The position numbers and the translations under genes are program-made. This document shows positions 17,801-26,300 of a stretch of DNA of 64,000 bases, piece after piece; position 1 is the stretch's first letter; each line of letters opens with the position of its first letter. The notes under the pieces were generated by a model. The model worked only from the letters and a program-made list of their open reading frames with translations. It was not told the origin of the DNA and did no database searches. This DNA is from PALSA-607 sp963737705 (GTDB lineage: Bacteria; Actinomycetota; Actinomycetes; Acidothermales; Acidothermaceae). Location: positions 85,069 through 149,068 of the forward strand of contig CAVTTP010000008.1 of NCBI GenBank assembly GCA_963737705.1, given 5' to 3'.

Positions 17801-17838
17801 TCACCCAGGCTTCGGCAGCACGACAGGACAGAACCCTC

Positions 17839-17888
17839 AACTTGGAAGGTTGTGGACGCGGTCTAGAGCGTCCACAGGCTTCCAAGTC
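17839..17888. repeat. 50-bp palindromic element, right copy, upstream of the DUF559 gene and add
   Basis: Two-tier hairpin: outer arms ACTTGGAAG (17840-17848) and CTTCCAAGT (17879-17887), inner arms TGTGGACGC (17851-17859) and GCGTCCACA (17868-17876), loop 17860-17867. It lies between the divergent DUF559 and add start codons, where a terminator would serve no purpose. It is a diverged copy of the 16835-16884 element with the same length and nearly identical outer arms. Confidence 0.8.
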
Positions 17889-17914
17889 GGGACGCTTAAG
17901 GCGGCCCTGCGAGG

Positions 17915-18991
17915 ATGGGCGGCGTGGCGGACTATCCGAAGATCGAGCTGCACGTCCACCTTGAGGGGACGGTCCAGCCGCGCACGCTCCTCGATCTCGC
18001 GCACCGAAACGACCTGCCGCTTCCCGTCGACAGCGTCGAAGAGCTGGCCGCCCTCTACGAGTTCACCGACTTCGCGCATTTCATCGAGGTCTGGATCCTG
18101 ACCACCAACGTGATGCGCACGGCTGACGACTTCCGGCAGATTGTGGTCGACTACGCGGCGCAGGCAGCTCAACACGGTGCCGTCTACCTCGAGGCCATCT
18201 TCTCCCCGATCGAGCGAGTGGTCCGGGGAGTGAGCTGGGACGACCTCTTCGAGGGTTACTGCGACGGTGCCCAGCAGGCGCAGGAGGAGCACGGTGTCGT
18301 CGTCCGCCTGACGCCTGATTCCTACCGAGGGGCCGACGTCGAGCTGACCGAAGAACTCGCCCGCCGCGCCGTCGCCTACCGTGATCGCGGCATTGTCGGG
18401 CTCGGCCTTGGTGGCCCGGAGGCGGGTTTTGCGCCGCAGCCCTACAAGCGTGCGTTCGAGATCGCCAAGGCGGGCGGGCTCGCCTCCGTTCCACACGCGG
18501 GCGAATCGGCCGGTGCCGAGTCGGTCAGGGAGACGCTCGAGACCCTCCACGCAGACCGCATCAGGCACGGGATTCGGGCGATCGACGACGCCGACCTGAC
18601 GGCCGAGTTAGCCGCCCGCGAGATCGTGCTCGACGTCTGCCCGACGTCCAATCTGCGCACCCGCAGCGTCACCGATCTCGACGCCCACCCCCTCCCACGC
18701 CTCATTGCTGCCGGGGTTAGCTGCTCGCTTGGCACCGACGATCCGGCGATGTTTGGCACCGACCTCGGTCGCGAGCACCAGATCGCGCACCGGCTCGGCG
18801 TCGCGCCCTCAGCGCTGTTCACAGCAGGCCTGCAAGGCGTGATGTGCGACGACACGACGAAAGCCCTGGTACGGACGGCGGGTGCGGCGATCGACTGGGC
18901 GGCCGTCGACGCAGTAGCAAGTGCGGCCACGGACGGCACGCACAGTGAAGTCGCACACAGTGACATCGCACGCAAGGGACCGACCCCGTGA
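17915..18991 (+). CDS. Adenosine deaminase family protein, probably aminodeoxyfutalosine deaminase
   Basis: 358-residue metal-dependent deaminase of the adenosine deaminase family: HVHLEGT near residue 13 (zinc ligands), PHAGES, the catalytic HGIRAI region and SLGTDDPAMFGT. Known members of this family in futalosine-pathway bacteria convert aminodeoxyfutalosine to futalosine. Here MqnE is present, which makes the amino form, and the gene is coupled by GTGA to menG, so that role is favoured over plain adenosine salvage. The start may be the ATG at 17915 or the GTG at 17924, the latter better spaced from GAGG. The upstream palindrome would fall in its leader. Confidence 0.88.
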   Translation: MGGVADYPKIELHVHLEGTVQPRTLLDLAHRNDLPLPVDSVEELAALYEFTDFAHFIEVWILTTNVMRTADDFRQIVVDYAAQAAQHGAVYLEAIFSPIERVVRGVSWDDLFEGYCDGAQQAQEEHGVVVRLTPDSYRGADVELTEELARRAVAYRDRGIVGLGLGGPEAGFAPQPYKRAFEIAKAGGLASVPHAGESAGAESVRETLETLHADRIRHGIRAIDDADLTAELAAREIVLDVCPTSNLRTRSVTDLDAHPLPRLIAAGVSCSLGTDDPAMFGTDLGREHQIAHRLGVAPSALFTAGLQGVMCDDTTKALVRTAGAAIDWAAVDAVASAATDGTHSEVAHSDIARKGPTP

Positions 18992-19704
18992 CGCCGACCC
19001 GCGCTGACCTGGGCAAGCAGCCCGCCGAGGTCGCGGCCATGTTCGACGATGTGGCGCCGCGGTACGACCTCGTCAACGACGTGCTCTCGCTCGGCCAAGA
19101 CCGCAGCTGGCGCAAGGTGGTCGCGCGTGCGGTCGGCGCGACCAAGGGAGAGCTGGTGCTCGACGTTGCCGCCGGCACCGGCACGTCGTCCGCGTCGTTC
19201 ACGACCGCTGGCGCGAAATGCGTGGCCACCGACTTCTCCCTCGGCATGTTGCGCCAAGGCGCCCGGCAGCGAGGCGGCGCAGCGATCGGGGGAGTGCGGT
19301 TCGTGGCCGGAGACGCGCTCGCGCTGCCGTTCGCCGATGAGTCCTTCGATGCGGTCACGATCTCGTTCGGGCTGCGCAACGTCCACGACGTCGATGCGGC
19401 GCTGCGCGACCTCAAGCGGGTGACAAAGCCGGGCGGCCGGCTCGTCATCTGCGAGTTCAGCTCTCCGACCTGGACCCCCTTCCACCGGGCCTACGACGCG
19501 TACCTGGGCTTTATGCCGTCTGTCGTGAAGAAGGTCAGCTCGAATCCCGACTCCTACGTCTACCTCGCCGAGTCGATCAGGGCATGGCCCGCGCAGGCGG
19601 AGCTCGCCGAGCACATCCAGGCGGCGGGCTGGACCAGCGTCGCCTGGCGTAACCTCACTGGCGGAATCGTCGCCGTCCATCGGGCGAAGCGGTCGGCGGC
19701 GTAG
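18988..19704 (+). CDS. menG: Demethylmenaquinone methyltransferase
   Basis: 238-residue UbiE/MenG-family SAM methyltransferase performing the last step, methylation of demethylmenaquinone. The SAM-binding motif LVLDVAAGTGTSS, the family start AEVAAMFDDVAPRYDLVNDVLSLGQDR, and ISFGLRNVHDVDAALRDLKRVTKPGGRL are all typical. The GTG at 18988 overlaps the stop of the upstream deaminase gene. The region after its stop carries a Rex-like operator. Confidence 0.93.
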   Translation: MTPTRADLGKQPAEVAAMFDDVAPRYDLVNDVLSLGQDRSWRKVVARAVGATKGELVLDVAAGTGTSSASFTTAGAKCVATDFSLGMLRQGARQRGGAAIGGVRFVAGDALALPFADESFDAVTISFGLRNVHDVDAALRDLKRVTKPGGRLVICEFSSPTWTPFHRAYDAYLGFMPSVVKKVSSNPDSYVYLAESIRAWPAQAELAEHIQAAGWTSVAWRNLTGGIVAVHRAKRSAA

Positions 19705-19741
19705 CGTGCGCACCGACGGCATATGCTTCCCTAGCCGGTCT

Positions 19742-19757
19742 CGTGAACCCGTTCACA
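19742..19757. promoter_or_regulatory. Rex (redox-sensing repressor) operator candidate
   Basis: CGTGAACCCGTTCACA matches the Streptomyces Rex operator TGTGAAC-NNN-TTCACA at every fixed position but the first. It contains a perfect GTGAAC/GTTCAC inverted repeat (19743-19748 and 19751-19756). It lies 47 bases before the flavoprotein gene that leads into nuoA-N; a TATGCT at 19722-19727 could be the -10 box it blocks. Rex senses the NADH/NAD+ ratio and controls respiratory genes in Streptomyces. Confidence 0.72.
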
Positions 19758-19803
19758 AGGGTCGGCGCGCGGCATACCCGCTTTCGGCCTAGGTGGTGAA
19801 TCC

Positions 19804-21183
19804 GTGACAGGCAAGGCAGCCGATGGCGGCTCCGCGACGCCTAGCCCGGTAGCGGCAGCGTCGGCAATGGCGGCAGCGTCGGCAGTGCTGGCGGATTCCC
19901 TACCGGCCGGCACCCCGACCACAGAGGCCGACGTGATCGTGGTGGGTGCTGGTCCCGCCGGATCCGCGACCGCCGCCCACCTCGCGCAAGCAGGCCTGTC
20001 AGTAGCGCTCCTCGAGAAGTCCGCGTTCCCGCGGGAGAAGGTCTGCGGCGACGGCCTCACGCCCCGGGCGGTCAAGCAACTGGTGAAGCTCGGTATCGAC
20101 ACCAGCGCCGAAGCGGGTTGGCTACAGAACAAGGGACTCCGGATCCTCGCCGGCGGCATGCGCGTTGAGTTGCCGTGGCCCGAGCTCGGCAGCTTCCCCG
20201 ACTACGGACTCGTCCGAACCCGGCTCGACTTCGATCAGATCCTCGCCCGGCGGGCGCAAAAGCTAGGCGTCGCGCTCCACGAACAGACCGCTGCAACGCA
20301 GCCGGTGATCGACAGCGGATCGGGTCGCGTGGTCGGTGTGATGGCCCGCCCCATCGGCGCTTCGCGCGACATCATGTTCAAGGCGCCGGTCATCGTCGCC
20401 GCTGACGGCAACTCCAGCCGTTTTTCCCTCGCGCTCGGGCTCCATCGCCGCGAGAACCGGCCTATGGGTGTCGCGTATCGCCGCTACTTCGAGTCGCCGC
20501 GCCACGACGACAACTGGCTCGAATCGTGGCTCGAACTCTGGGACCGCCATGAGGGCAAGGACCGGCTGCTTCCCGGCTACGGCTGGGTGTTCGGCATGGG
20601 CGACGGCACGAGCAACGTCGGGCTGGGCATTTTGAACACCTCTTCTTCCTTCCGCAACGTCGACTACCGCCAACTGCTGAAAAGGTGGACGGCGGGCATG
20701 CCCAAGGAGTGGGGATTCGACGAGGAGCATTCGCGGGGTCCGGTGCGGGGTGCGGCGTTGCCGATGGGCTTCAACCGCAAGCCGCATTACGACCGCGGAG
20801 TGCTCTTGGTCGGCGACGCCGGCGGCATGGTCAATCCGTGCAACGGCGAGGGCATCGCGTATGCGATGGAGTCGGGTGAGCTAGCGGCGGAGATCATTGC
20901 GCAGGCGCTGGCCAGGCCGGCCGGACTTCCGCGCGAGCGCGCCTTGCACGGCTATCCAAAGGCGCTCGATGACCGTTACGGCGGTTACTACACGGTCGGG
21001 CGGGTGTTCGTGAATCTCATCGGCAAGCCCGGCGTCATGCGACTGCTGACCCGTCACGGGATGTCGCATCCGACCATCATGCGGTTCACCTTGAAGATGC
21101 TCGCGAACCTCACGGATCCCAAGGGCGGCGACGCGATGGACCGCATCATCAACGGACTCACCCGGATCGCCCCTGCCGCCTGA
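19804..21183 (+). CDS. Geranylgeranyl-reductase-family flavoprotein, probably menaquinone reductase
   Basis: 459-residue FAD enzyme: dinucleotide fold VIVVGAGPAGSATAAHLA near residue 40, the family motif FPREKVCGDGLTPRAV, and the FAD-binding GDAGGMVNPCNGEGIAYAMESG. Mycobacterial MenJ of this family saturates one isoprene unit of the menaquinone tail. The position after menG and before nuoA supports the same role here, but other polyprenyl substrates are possible. The GTG start at 19804 is followed by about 35 low-complexity Ala/Ser residues, so translation might start later. A Rex-like site precedes it. Confidence 0.85.
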   Translation: MTGKAADGGSATPSPVAAASAMAAASAVLADSLPAGTPTTEADVIVVGAGPAGSATAAHLAQAGLSVALLEKSAFPREKVCGDGLTPRAVKQLVKLGIDTSAEAGWLQNKGLRILAGGMRVELPWPELGSFPDYGLVRTRLDFDQILARRAQKLGVALHEQTAATQPVIDSGSGRVVGVMARPIGASRDIMFKAPVIVAADGNSSRFSLALGLHRRENRPMGVAYRRYFESPRHDDNWLESWLELWDRHEGKDRLLPGYGWVFGMGDGTSNVGLGILNTSSSFRNVDYRQLLKRWTAGMPKEWGFDEEHSRGPVRGAALPMGFNRKPHYDRGVLLVGDAGGMVNPCNGEGIAYAMESGELAAEIIAQALARPAGLPRERALHGYPKALDDRYGGYYTVGRVFVNLIGKPGVMRLLTRHGMSHPTIMRFTLKMLANLTDPKGGDAMDRIINGLTRIAPAA

Positions 21184-21258
21184 CCCCCGCGCAGGACGCG
21201 CTTCGCGCCCACCTAGACTGACACGGCCCTAGTCGGCAAGCGAGAGTGAGGAACCACG

Positions 21259-21627
21259 GTGAGCACCAACGCCAGTTACGTACCTCTCCTCGCACTGTTC
21301 CTGCTCGCTGCCGGGTTCGCAGTCTTCTCGATTCTCATGGGCAGCCTGAGTGGGCCGAAGCGCTACAACCGCGCGAAGTACGACGCGTACGAGTGCGGCA
21401 TCGAGCCGACGCCGCAACCGATCGGCGGAGGCAAGTTCCCGGTGAAGTACTACCTCACCGCGATGCTGTTCATCGTCTTCGACATCGAAATCATCTTCTT
21501 GTATCCGTGGGCAGTTGCGTTCCAGCACCTCGGGGTTTTCGGCCTCGTCGAAATGGTGCTGTTCATCCTCACCGTGTTCGTCGCGTACGTGTACGTGTGG
21601 CGTCGCGGCGGACTGGAATGGGACTGA
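21259..21627 (+). CDS. nuoA: NADH-quinone oxidoreductase subunit A
   Basis: 122-residue membrane subunit with three helices and the conserved loop KRYNRAKYDAYECGIEPTP, whose Cys lies near the quinone site, and the acidic FDIEIIFLYPWA helix. The GTG at 21259 follows GTGAGGAACC. It opens the 14-gene complex I operon; its 75-base upstream gap has TAGACT near 21212, a possible internal promoter, but no second Rex-like site. Confidence 0.95.
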   Translation: MSTNASYVPLLALFLLAAGFAVFSILMGSLSGPKRYNRAKYDAYECGIEPTPQPIGGGKFPVKYYLTAMLFIVFDIEIIFLYPWAVAFQHLGVFGLVEMVLFILTVFVAYVYVWRRGGLEWD

Positions 21628-21636
21628 GAACCAGAC

Positions 21637-22187
<551 letters not shown>

Positions 22188-22191
<4 letters not shown>

Positions 22192-22838
22192 GCGATCAGC
22201 CGGCCGGCCAGCCGCCGACGGCGCCCGTCATGAGCGGTGCCGAATCCGAGGTTGGTGCTGTCCCTGCGCAGTCGACGGGGTCAGCGCCTTCGACCCCGCG
22301 CCCCTACGGCGGGTACTTCGACGAGGTCGCCGATGCGCTGGCGCAGGCCTACCCGGGCGTGGCGCAGGCGATCGAGCGCTCGATCGTCGACCGCGGCGAA
22401 CTGACGCTGCATGTGCGCCGGGAGAAGCTCCGCGATCTCGCCCAGCCGTTGCGCGACGACCAGGATCTGCGCTTCGAGCTCCTCTCGTCACTCTCGGGTG
22501 TGCACTATCCGATGGACACCGGCCGCGAACTGCACGTCGTTTACGAGCTGACCTCCATGACGCACAACCGCCGCATCAGGCTCGAAGTCGCGGCGCCTGA
22601 CGACGACCCGCATGTCCCATCAGTCGTTTCGGTCTGGCCGACGGCCGACTTCCAGGAGCGCGAGACCTGGGACATGTTCGGTGTCATCTTCGACGGGCAT
22701 CCCGCGCTGACGCGCATCATGATGCCCGACGACTGGCCGGGGCATCCGCAGCGCAAGGACTACCCACTCGGCGGCATCCCGGTCGAGTACAAGGGCGCCA
22801 CAATTCCGCCGCCCGATGAACGTAGGCAATACGCATGA
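22188..22838 (+). CDS. nuoC: NADH-quinone oxidoreductase subunit C
   Basis: 216-residue peripheral-arm subunit. The typical C-terminal signature ERETWDMFGVIFDGHPALTRIMMPDDWPGHPQRKDYPLGG is present (positions about 160-200). A polar N-terminal tail of about 35 residues precedes the domain. The GTG start overlaps the nuoB stop and the stop overlaps the nuoD start. It is not fused to NuoD, unlike in E. coli. Confidence 0.95.
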
Positions 22839-24163
22839 CGACGACCGATCCTTACGCGGGTGTGCGCGAGACCACTGAGGGCCGCGTCTACACAGTGACC
22901 GGTGGCGACTGGGACGACCTCGCAGCCGACGTGACGACCGAGCACGCGGAGCGCGTCGTTGTGAACATGGGTCCGCAGCATCCGTCGACGCACGGGGTGC
23001 TGCGGCTCATCCTCGAACTCGACGGCGAGACCATCACGCAGGCCAGACTCGCGATCGGCTACCTGCACACCGGCATCGAGAAGAACTGCGAGTACCGCAA
23101 CTTCACTCAAGCCGTCACGTTCCTGACCCGCGCCGATTACCTCTCACCACTGTTCACCGAGACCGGCTACTCGATGGCGGTCGAGAAGTTGCTCGGCATC
23201 ACCGACGAAGTCCCGGTGCGTGCCCAAGTGATCCGCGTGATGATGATGGAGCTCAACCGGATCTCCTCGCACCTCGTCTGGCTTGGCACGGGCGGTCTCG
23301 AGATCGGCGCCCTGTCGGCAATGCTCTATGCGTTTCGCGAGCGCGAACTCATCCTCGACATCTTCGAGATGGTCACCGGTCTGCGGATGAACCACGCATA
23401 CATTCGTCCCGGCGGCGTGATTCAGGATCTGCCGCCCGGCGCTGTCGAGAAGATTCGCGAGTTCGTGCAACTCATGCCCGGAAAGGTCGACGAGTACAGC
23501 AATCTGCTGACCGGACAACCGATCTGGATCGCGCGGTTGCAAGGCATCGGCTATCTCGACGTCAACGCCTGCGTCGCCCTCGGAGTCACTGGTCCGCTAC
23601 TGCGTGCGGCGGGCCTGCCGTGGGACTTGCGCAAGAGCCAGCCGTACTGCGGCTACGAGACCTACGAGTTCGACGTCCCGACGCAACAAGAAGGCGACTG
23701 CTTCGCACGCTTCCTGGTTCGGCTCGACGAGATTCGCGAGTCGGTCAAGATCATCGAACAGTGCCTTGACCGGCTTCGTCCGGGCCCGGTCATGGTCGAG
23801 GACAAGAAGATCGCGTGGCCTGCGCAACTTGCCCTCGGTGCCGACGGCATGGGCAACTCACTCGACCACATCCGGCACATCATGGCGACGTCGATGGAGT
23901 CGCTCATCCACCACTTCAAGCTGGTCACCGAGGGGTTCCACGTACCGCCCGGCCAGGTGTACGTACCGATCGAATCACCTCGCGGACAACTCGGCGTACA
24001 CCTCGTGAGTGATGGCGGCACGAAGCCGTATCGCGTACACCTGCGCGAGCCATCGTTCGTGAACCTGCAGGCGGTCCCGGCGGTGTGCGAGGGCAGCCTC
24101 ATCGCCGACGTCATCGCGTCGGTCGCGAGCCTCGATCCGGTGATGGGTGGGTGCGACCGTTGA
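22835..24163 (+). CDS. nuoD: NADH-quinone oxidoreductase subunit D
   Basis: 442-residue subunit related to the hydrogenase large subunit, forming the quinone-head site with NuoB. Conserved parts are NMGPQHPSTHGVLRLILELDGE with the quinone-contacting His, GYLHTGIEKNCEYRNF, and the C-terminal SVASLDPVMGGCDR. Translation is coupled to nuoC (ATGA) and to nuoE (TTGA). Confidence 0.97.
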   Translation: MTTTDPYAGVRETTEGRVYTVTGGDWDDLAADVTTEHAERVVVNMGPQHPSTHGVLRLILELDGETITQARLAIGYLHTGIEKNCEYRNFTQAVTFLTRADYLSPLFTETGYSMAVEKLLGITDEVPVRAQVIRVMMMELNRISSHLVWLGTGGLEIGALSAMLYAFRERELILDIFEMVTGLRMNHAYIRPGGVIQDLPPGAVEKIREFVQLMPGKVDEYSNLLTGQPIWIARLQGIGYLDVNACVALGVTGPLLRAAGLPWDLRKSQPYCGYETYEFDVPTQQEGDCFARFLVRLDEIRESVKIIEQCLDRLRPGPVMVEDKKIAWPAQLALGADGMGNSLDHIRHIMATSMESLIHHFKLVTEGFHVPPGQVYVPIESPRGQLGVHLVSDGGTKPYRVHLREPSFVNLQAVPAVCEGSLIADVIASVASLDPVMGGCDR

Positions 24164-24999
24164 GTCACAGCCACAGTGAGCCGAACGGCCTGCCGACCGT
24201 CACGCTCGACCCACGGCTCGGTCCTGGCGCGACGCTTGCCGATCCAATGTCGGACGACGCAAAGGCGCGCGTCCGCGAGCTCGGCGCGCAGGTCATCGCG
24301 CGCTACCCGCGGGCGCGATCGGCGATGATGCCGCTGCTCTACCTCGTGCAAGCCGAGCAGGGTTACGTGTCACCCGACGGCATCAAGCTGGTCGCCGAGC
24401 TTCTTGGGTTGACGACGGCCGAGGTCGCGGCGGTGAGCACGTTCTACACGATGTACAAGCGTCGCACCTGCGGTGACTATCACGTCGGCGTCTGCACAAA
24501 CACCCTGTGCGCGATCCTTGGCGGCGACGCCATTTTTGCTGCGCTTAAAGAACATCTCGGTGTCGGCAACGCCGGTACGACGCCTGACAACAAGGTGACT
24601 CTCGAGCACATCGAGTGCAACGCGGCGTGCGACTACGCCCCGGTGGTCATGGTCAACTGGGAGTTCTTCGACAATCAGACCGTCGAGAGCGCGAAGGAAC
24701 TCGTCGACAAGTTGCGCGCGGGCGACCTGCCCTTGCCGACGCGCGGCGCGCGGCTGATCACGCACGTGGAGACGTCACGGGTTCTTGCAGGTTTTCCCGA
24801 CGCTTTGGTCGGTGAAGGCCCGTCTGCTGGTCCGCAATCGCTGGTCGGTCTCGAGTTGGCGAAAGAGCGCGGCGACACTGCTCCGGCCGTCGACAAGCAA
24901 GCGTCCGCAAAGAGCGCACCTGCGAACAGCGATGCTCCCCCGGCGGCCGGCACCACTGCGGGCGATTACGGCCGGCCTAAAGGCAAGGACGCGTCATGA
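24160..24999 (+). CDS. nuoE: NADH-quinone oxidoreductase subunit E
   Basis: The TTG at 24160 overlaps the nuoD stop (TTGA) and gives 279 residues; an ATG at 24247 is an alternative. The thioredoxin-like domain binds the 2Fe-2S cluster N1a through the C-x4-C in GVCTNTLCAI and the C-x3-C in ECNAACDYAP. Beyond the usual end near residue 185 there is a low-complexity Ala/Ser/Lys-rich tail of about 90 residues, seen in many actinobacterial NuoE proteins and of unknown use. It overlaps nuoF by four bases. Confidence 0.93.
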   Translation: MSHSHSEPNGLPTVTLDPRLGPGATLADPMSDDAKARVRELGAQVIARYPRARSAMMPLLYLVQAEQGYVSPDGIKLVAELLGLTTAEVAAVSTFYTMYKRRTCGDYHVGVCTNTLCAILGGDAIFAALKEHLGVGNAGTTPDNKVTLEHIECNAACDYAPVVMVNWEFFDNQTVESAKELVDKLRAGDLPLPTRGARLITHVETSRVLAGFPDALVGEGPSAGPQSLVGLELAKERGDTAPAVDKQASAKSAPANSDAPPAAGTTAGDYGRPKGKDAS

Positions 25000-26300
25000 C
25001 CTTCGGGCTTACGCCGGTGCTGACGGCGAACTGGGGCACGTCACAGTCGTGGACGCTCGATTCATATCGGCGCACCGGTGGCTACGACTCGCTGCGCGCG
25101 GCACTGGCGATGGAACCCGACGCCCTTATTGCGATGGTCAAAGAGTCTGGGCTGCGCGGTCGGGGCGGTGCAGGCTTCCCCACTGGCATGAAGTGGGGTT
25201 TCATCCCGCAAGGTGACGGCAAGCCGCACTACCTGGTCGTCAACGCCGACGAGAGCGAACCCGGTACCTGCAAAGACATCCCGCTGATGATGGCAAGCCC
25301 GCACACGCTGCTCGAGGGCGTGCTGATTTCGGCGTACGCGATTCGCGCGAACGAAGCCTTCATCTACGTGCGCGGTGAGGTGCTGCACGTCGTGCGCCGG
25401 TTGCTCAATGCGGTCGAAGAGGCGAAGGCGGCCGGGTTCATCGGGCGTGACGTGCTCGGCTCCGGATTCGACGTCAACGTCGTCGTGCACATCGGCGCGG
25501 GTGCCTACATCTGCGGCGAAGAGACCGCACTACTCGAGTCGCTCGAAGGCTTCCGCGGCCAGCCGCGGCTGCGGCCGCCGTTCCCTGCGATCGAAGGCCT
25601 CTACGCCTGCCCGACGGTCATCAACAACGTCGAGACCATCGCGAGCGTCCCGGCGATCGTGCGCGGTGGTGCCGGCTGGTTCAAGAAGATGGGCACCGAG
25701 AAGTCGCCTGGATTCAAGATCTTCTCGCTCTCTGGTCATGTCGCGCAGCCCGGTCAGTACGAAGCGCCGCTTGGAATCACCCTGCGTGAGTTGCTCGACG
25801 CCACCGGCGGTATGCGCGAGGGTCACGAGCTCAAGTTCTGGACGCCGGGGGGCTCGTCTACTCCGTTGTTCACCGCCGCGCATCTCGACGTCCCGCTCGA
25901 TTTCGAAGGGCCACCGGCGCATGGCTCGATGCTCGGGACGACTGCGTTGCAGCTCTTTGACGAAACCACGTGCGTTGTGCGCGCGGTTTTGCGGTGGAGT
26001 GAGTTCTACGCGCACGAGTCGTGTGGCAAGTGCACGCCGTGCCGCGAGGGAGTTTTCTGGTACGTGCAGATTCTCGAACGCCTCGAGCGGGGTGAGGGCG
26101 ACGAGCAGGACATCGAAACGCTGCTCGACCTCTCGGAGAACATTCTCGGCCGCGCGTTCTGTGCTCTCGGCGACGGTGCGACCAGCCCGGTGACGTCGTC
26201 GATCCAGTACTTCCGCGACGAGTACATCGCGCACTTCGATGGCAAGGGTTGTCCTTTTGATCCGGTCGCGTCGACTGTGTTTGCCGGGGCGAGTGCCTGA
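24996..26300 (+). CDS. nuoF: NADH-quinone oxidoreductase subunit F
   Basis: 434-residue NADH-oxidising subunit with FMN and cluster N3. The nucleotide/FMN loop is SGLRGRGGAGFPTGMKWGF, the second glycine-rich site lies around GAGAYICGEETALLESLEG, and the N3 ligands are ESCGKCTPCREG plus the Cys in RAFCALGDGAT. Its stop shares one base with the nuoG start. Confidence 0.97.
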   Translation: MTFGLTPVLTANWGTSQSWTLDSYRRTGGYDSLRAALAMEPDALIAMVKESGLRGRGGAGFPTGMKWGFIPQGDGKPHYLVVNADESEPGTCKDIPLMMASPHTLLEGVLISAYAIRANEAFIYVRGEVLHVVRRLLNAVEEAKAAGFIGRDVLGSGFDVNVVVHIGAGAYICGEETALLESLEGFRGQPRLRPPFPAIEGLYACPTVINNVETIASVPAIVRGGAGWFKKMGTEKSPGFKIFSLSGHVAQPGQYEAPLGITLRELLDATGGMREGHELKFWTPGGSSTPLFTAAHLDVPLDFEGPPAHGSMLGTTALQLFDETTCVVRAVLRWSEFYAHESCGKCTPCREGVFWYVQILERLERGEGDEQDIETLLDLSENILGRAFCALGDGATSPVTSSIQYFRDEYIAHFDGKGCPFDPVASTVFAGASA

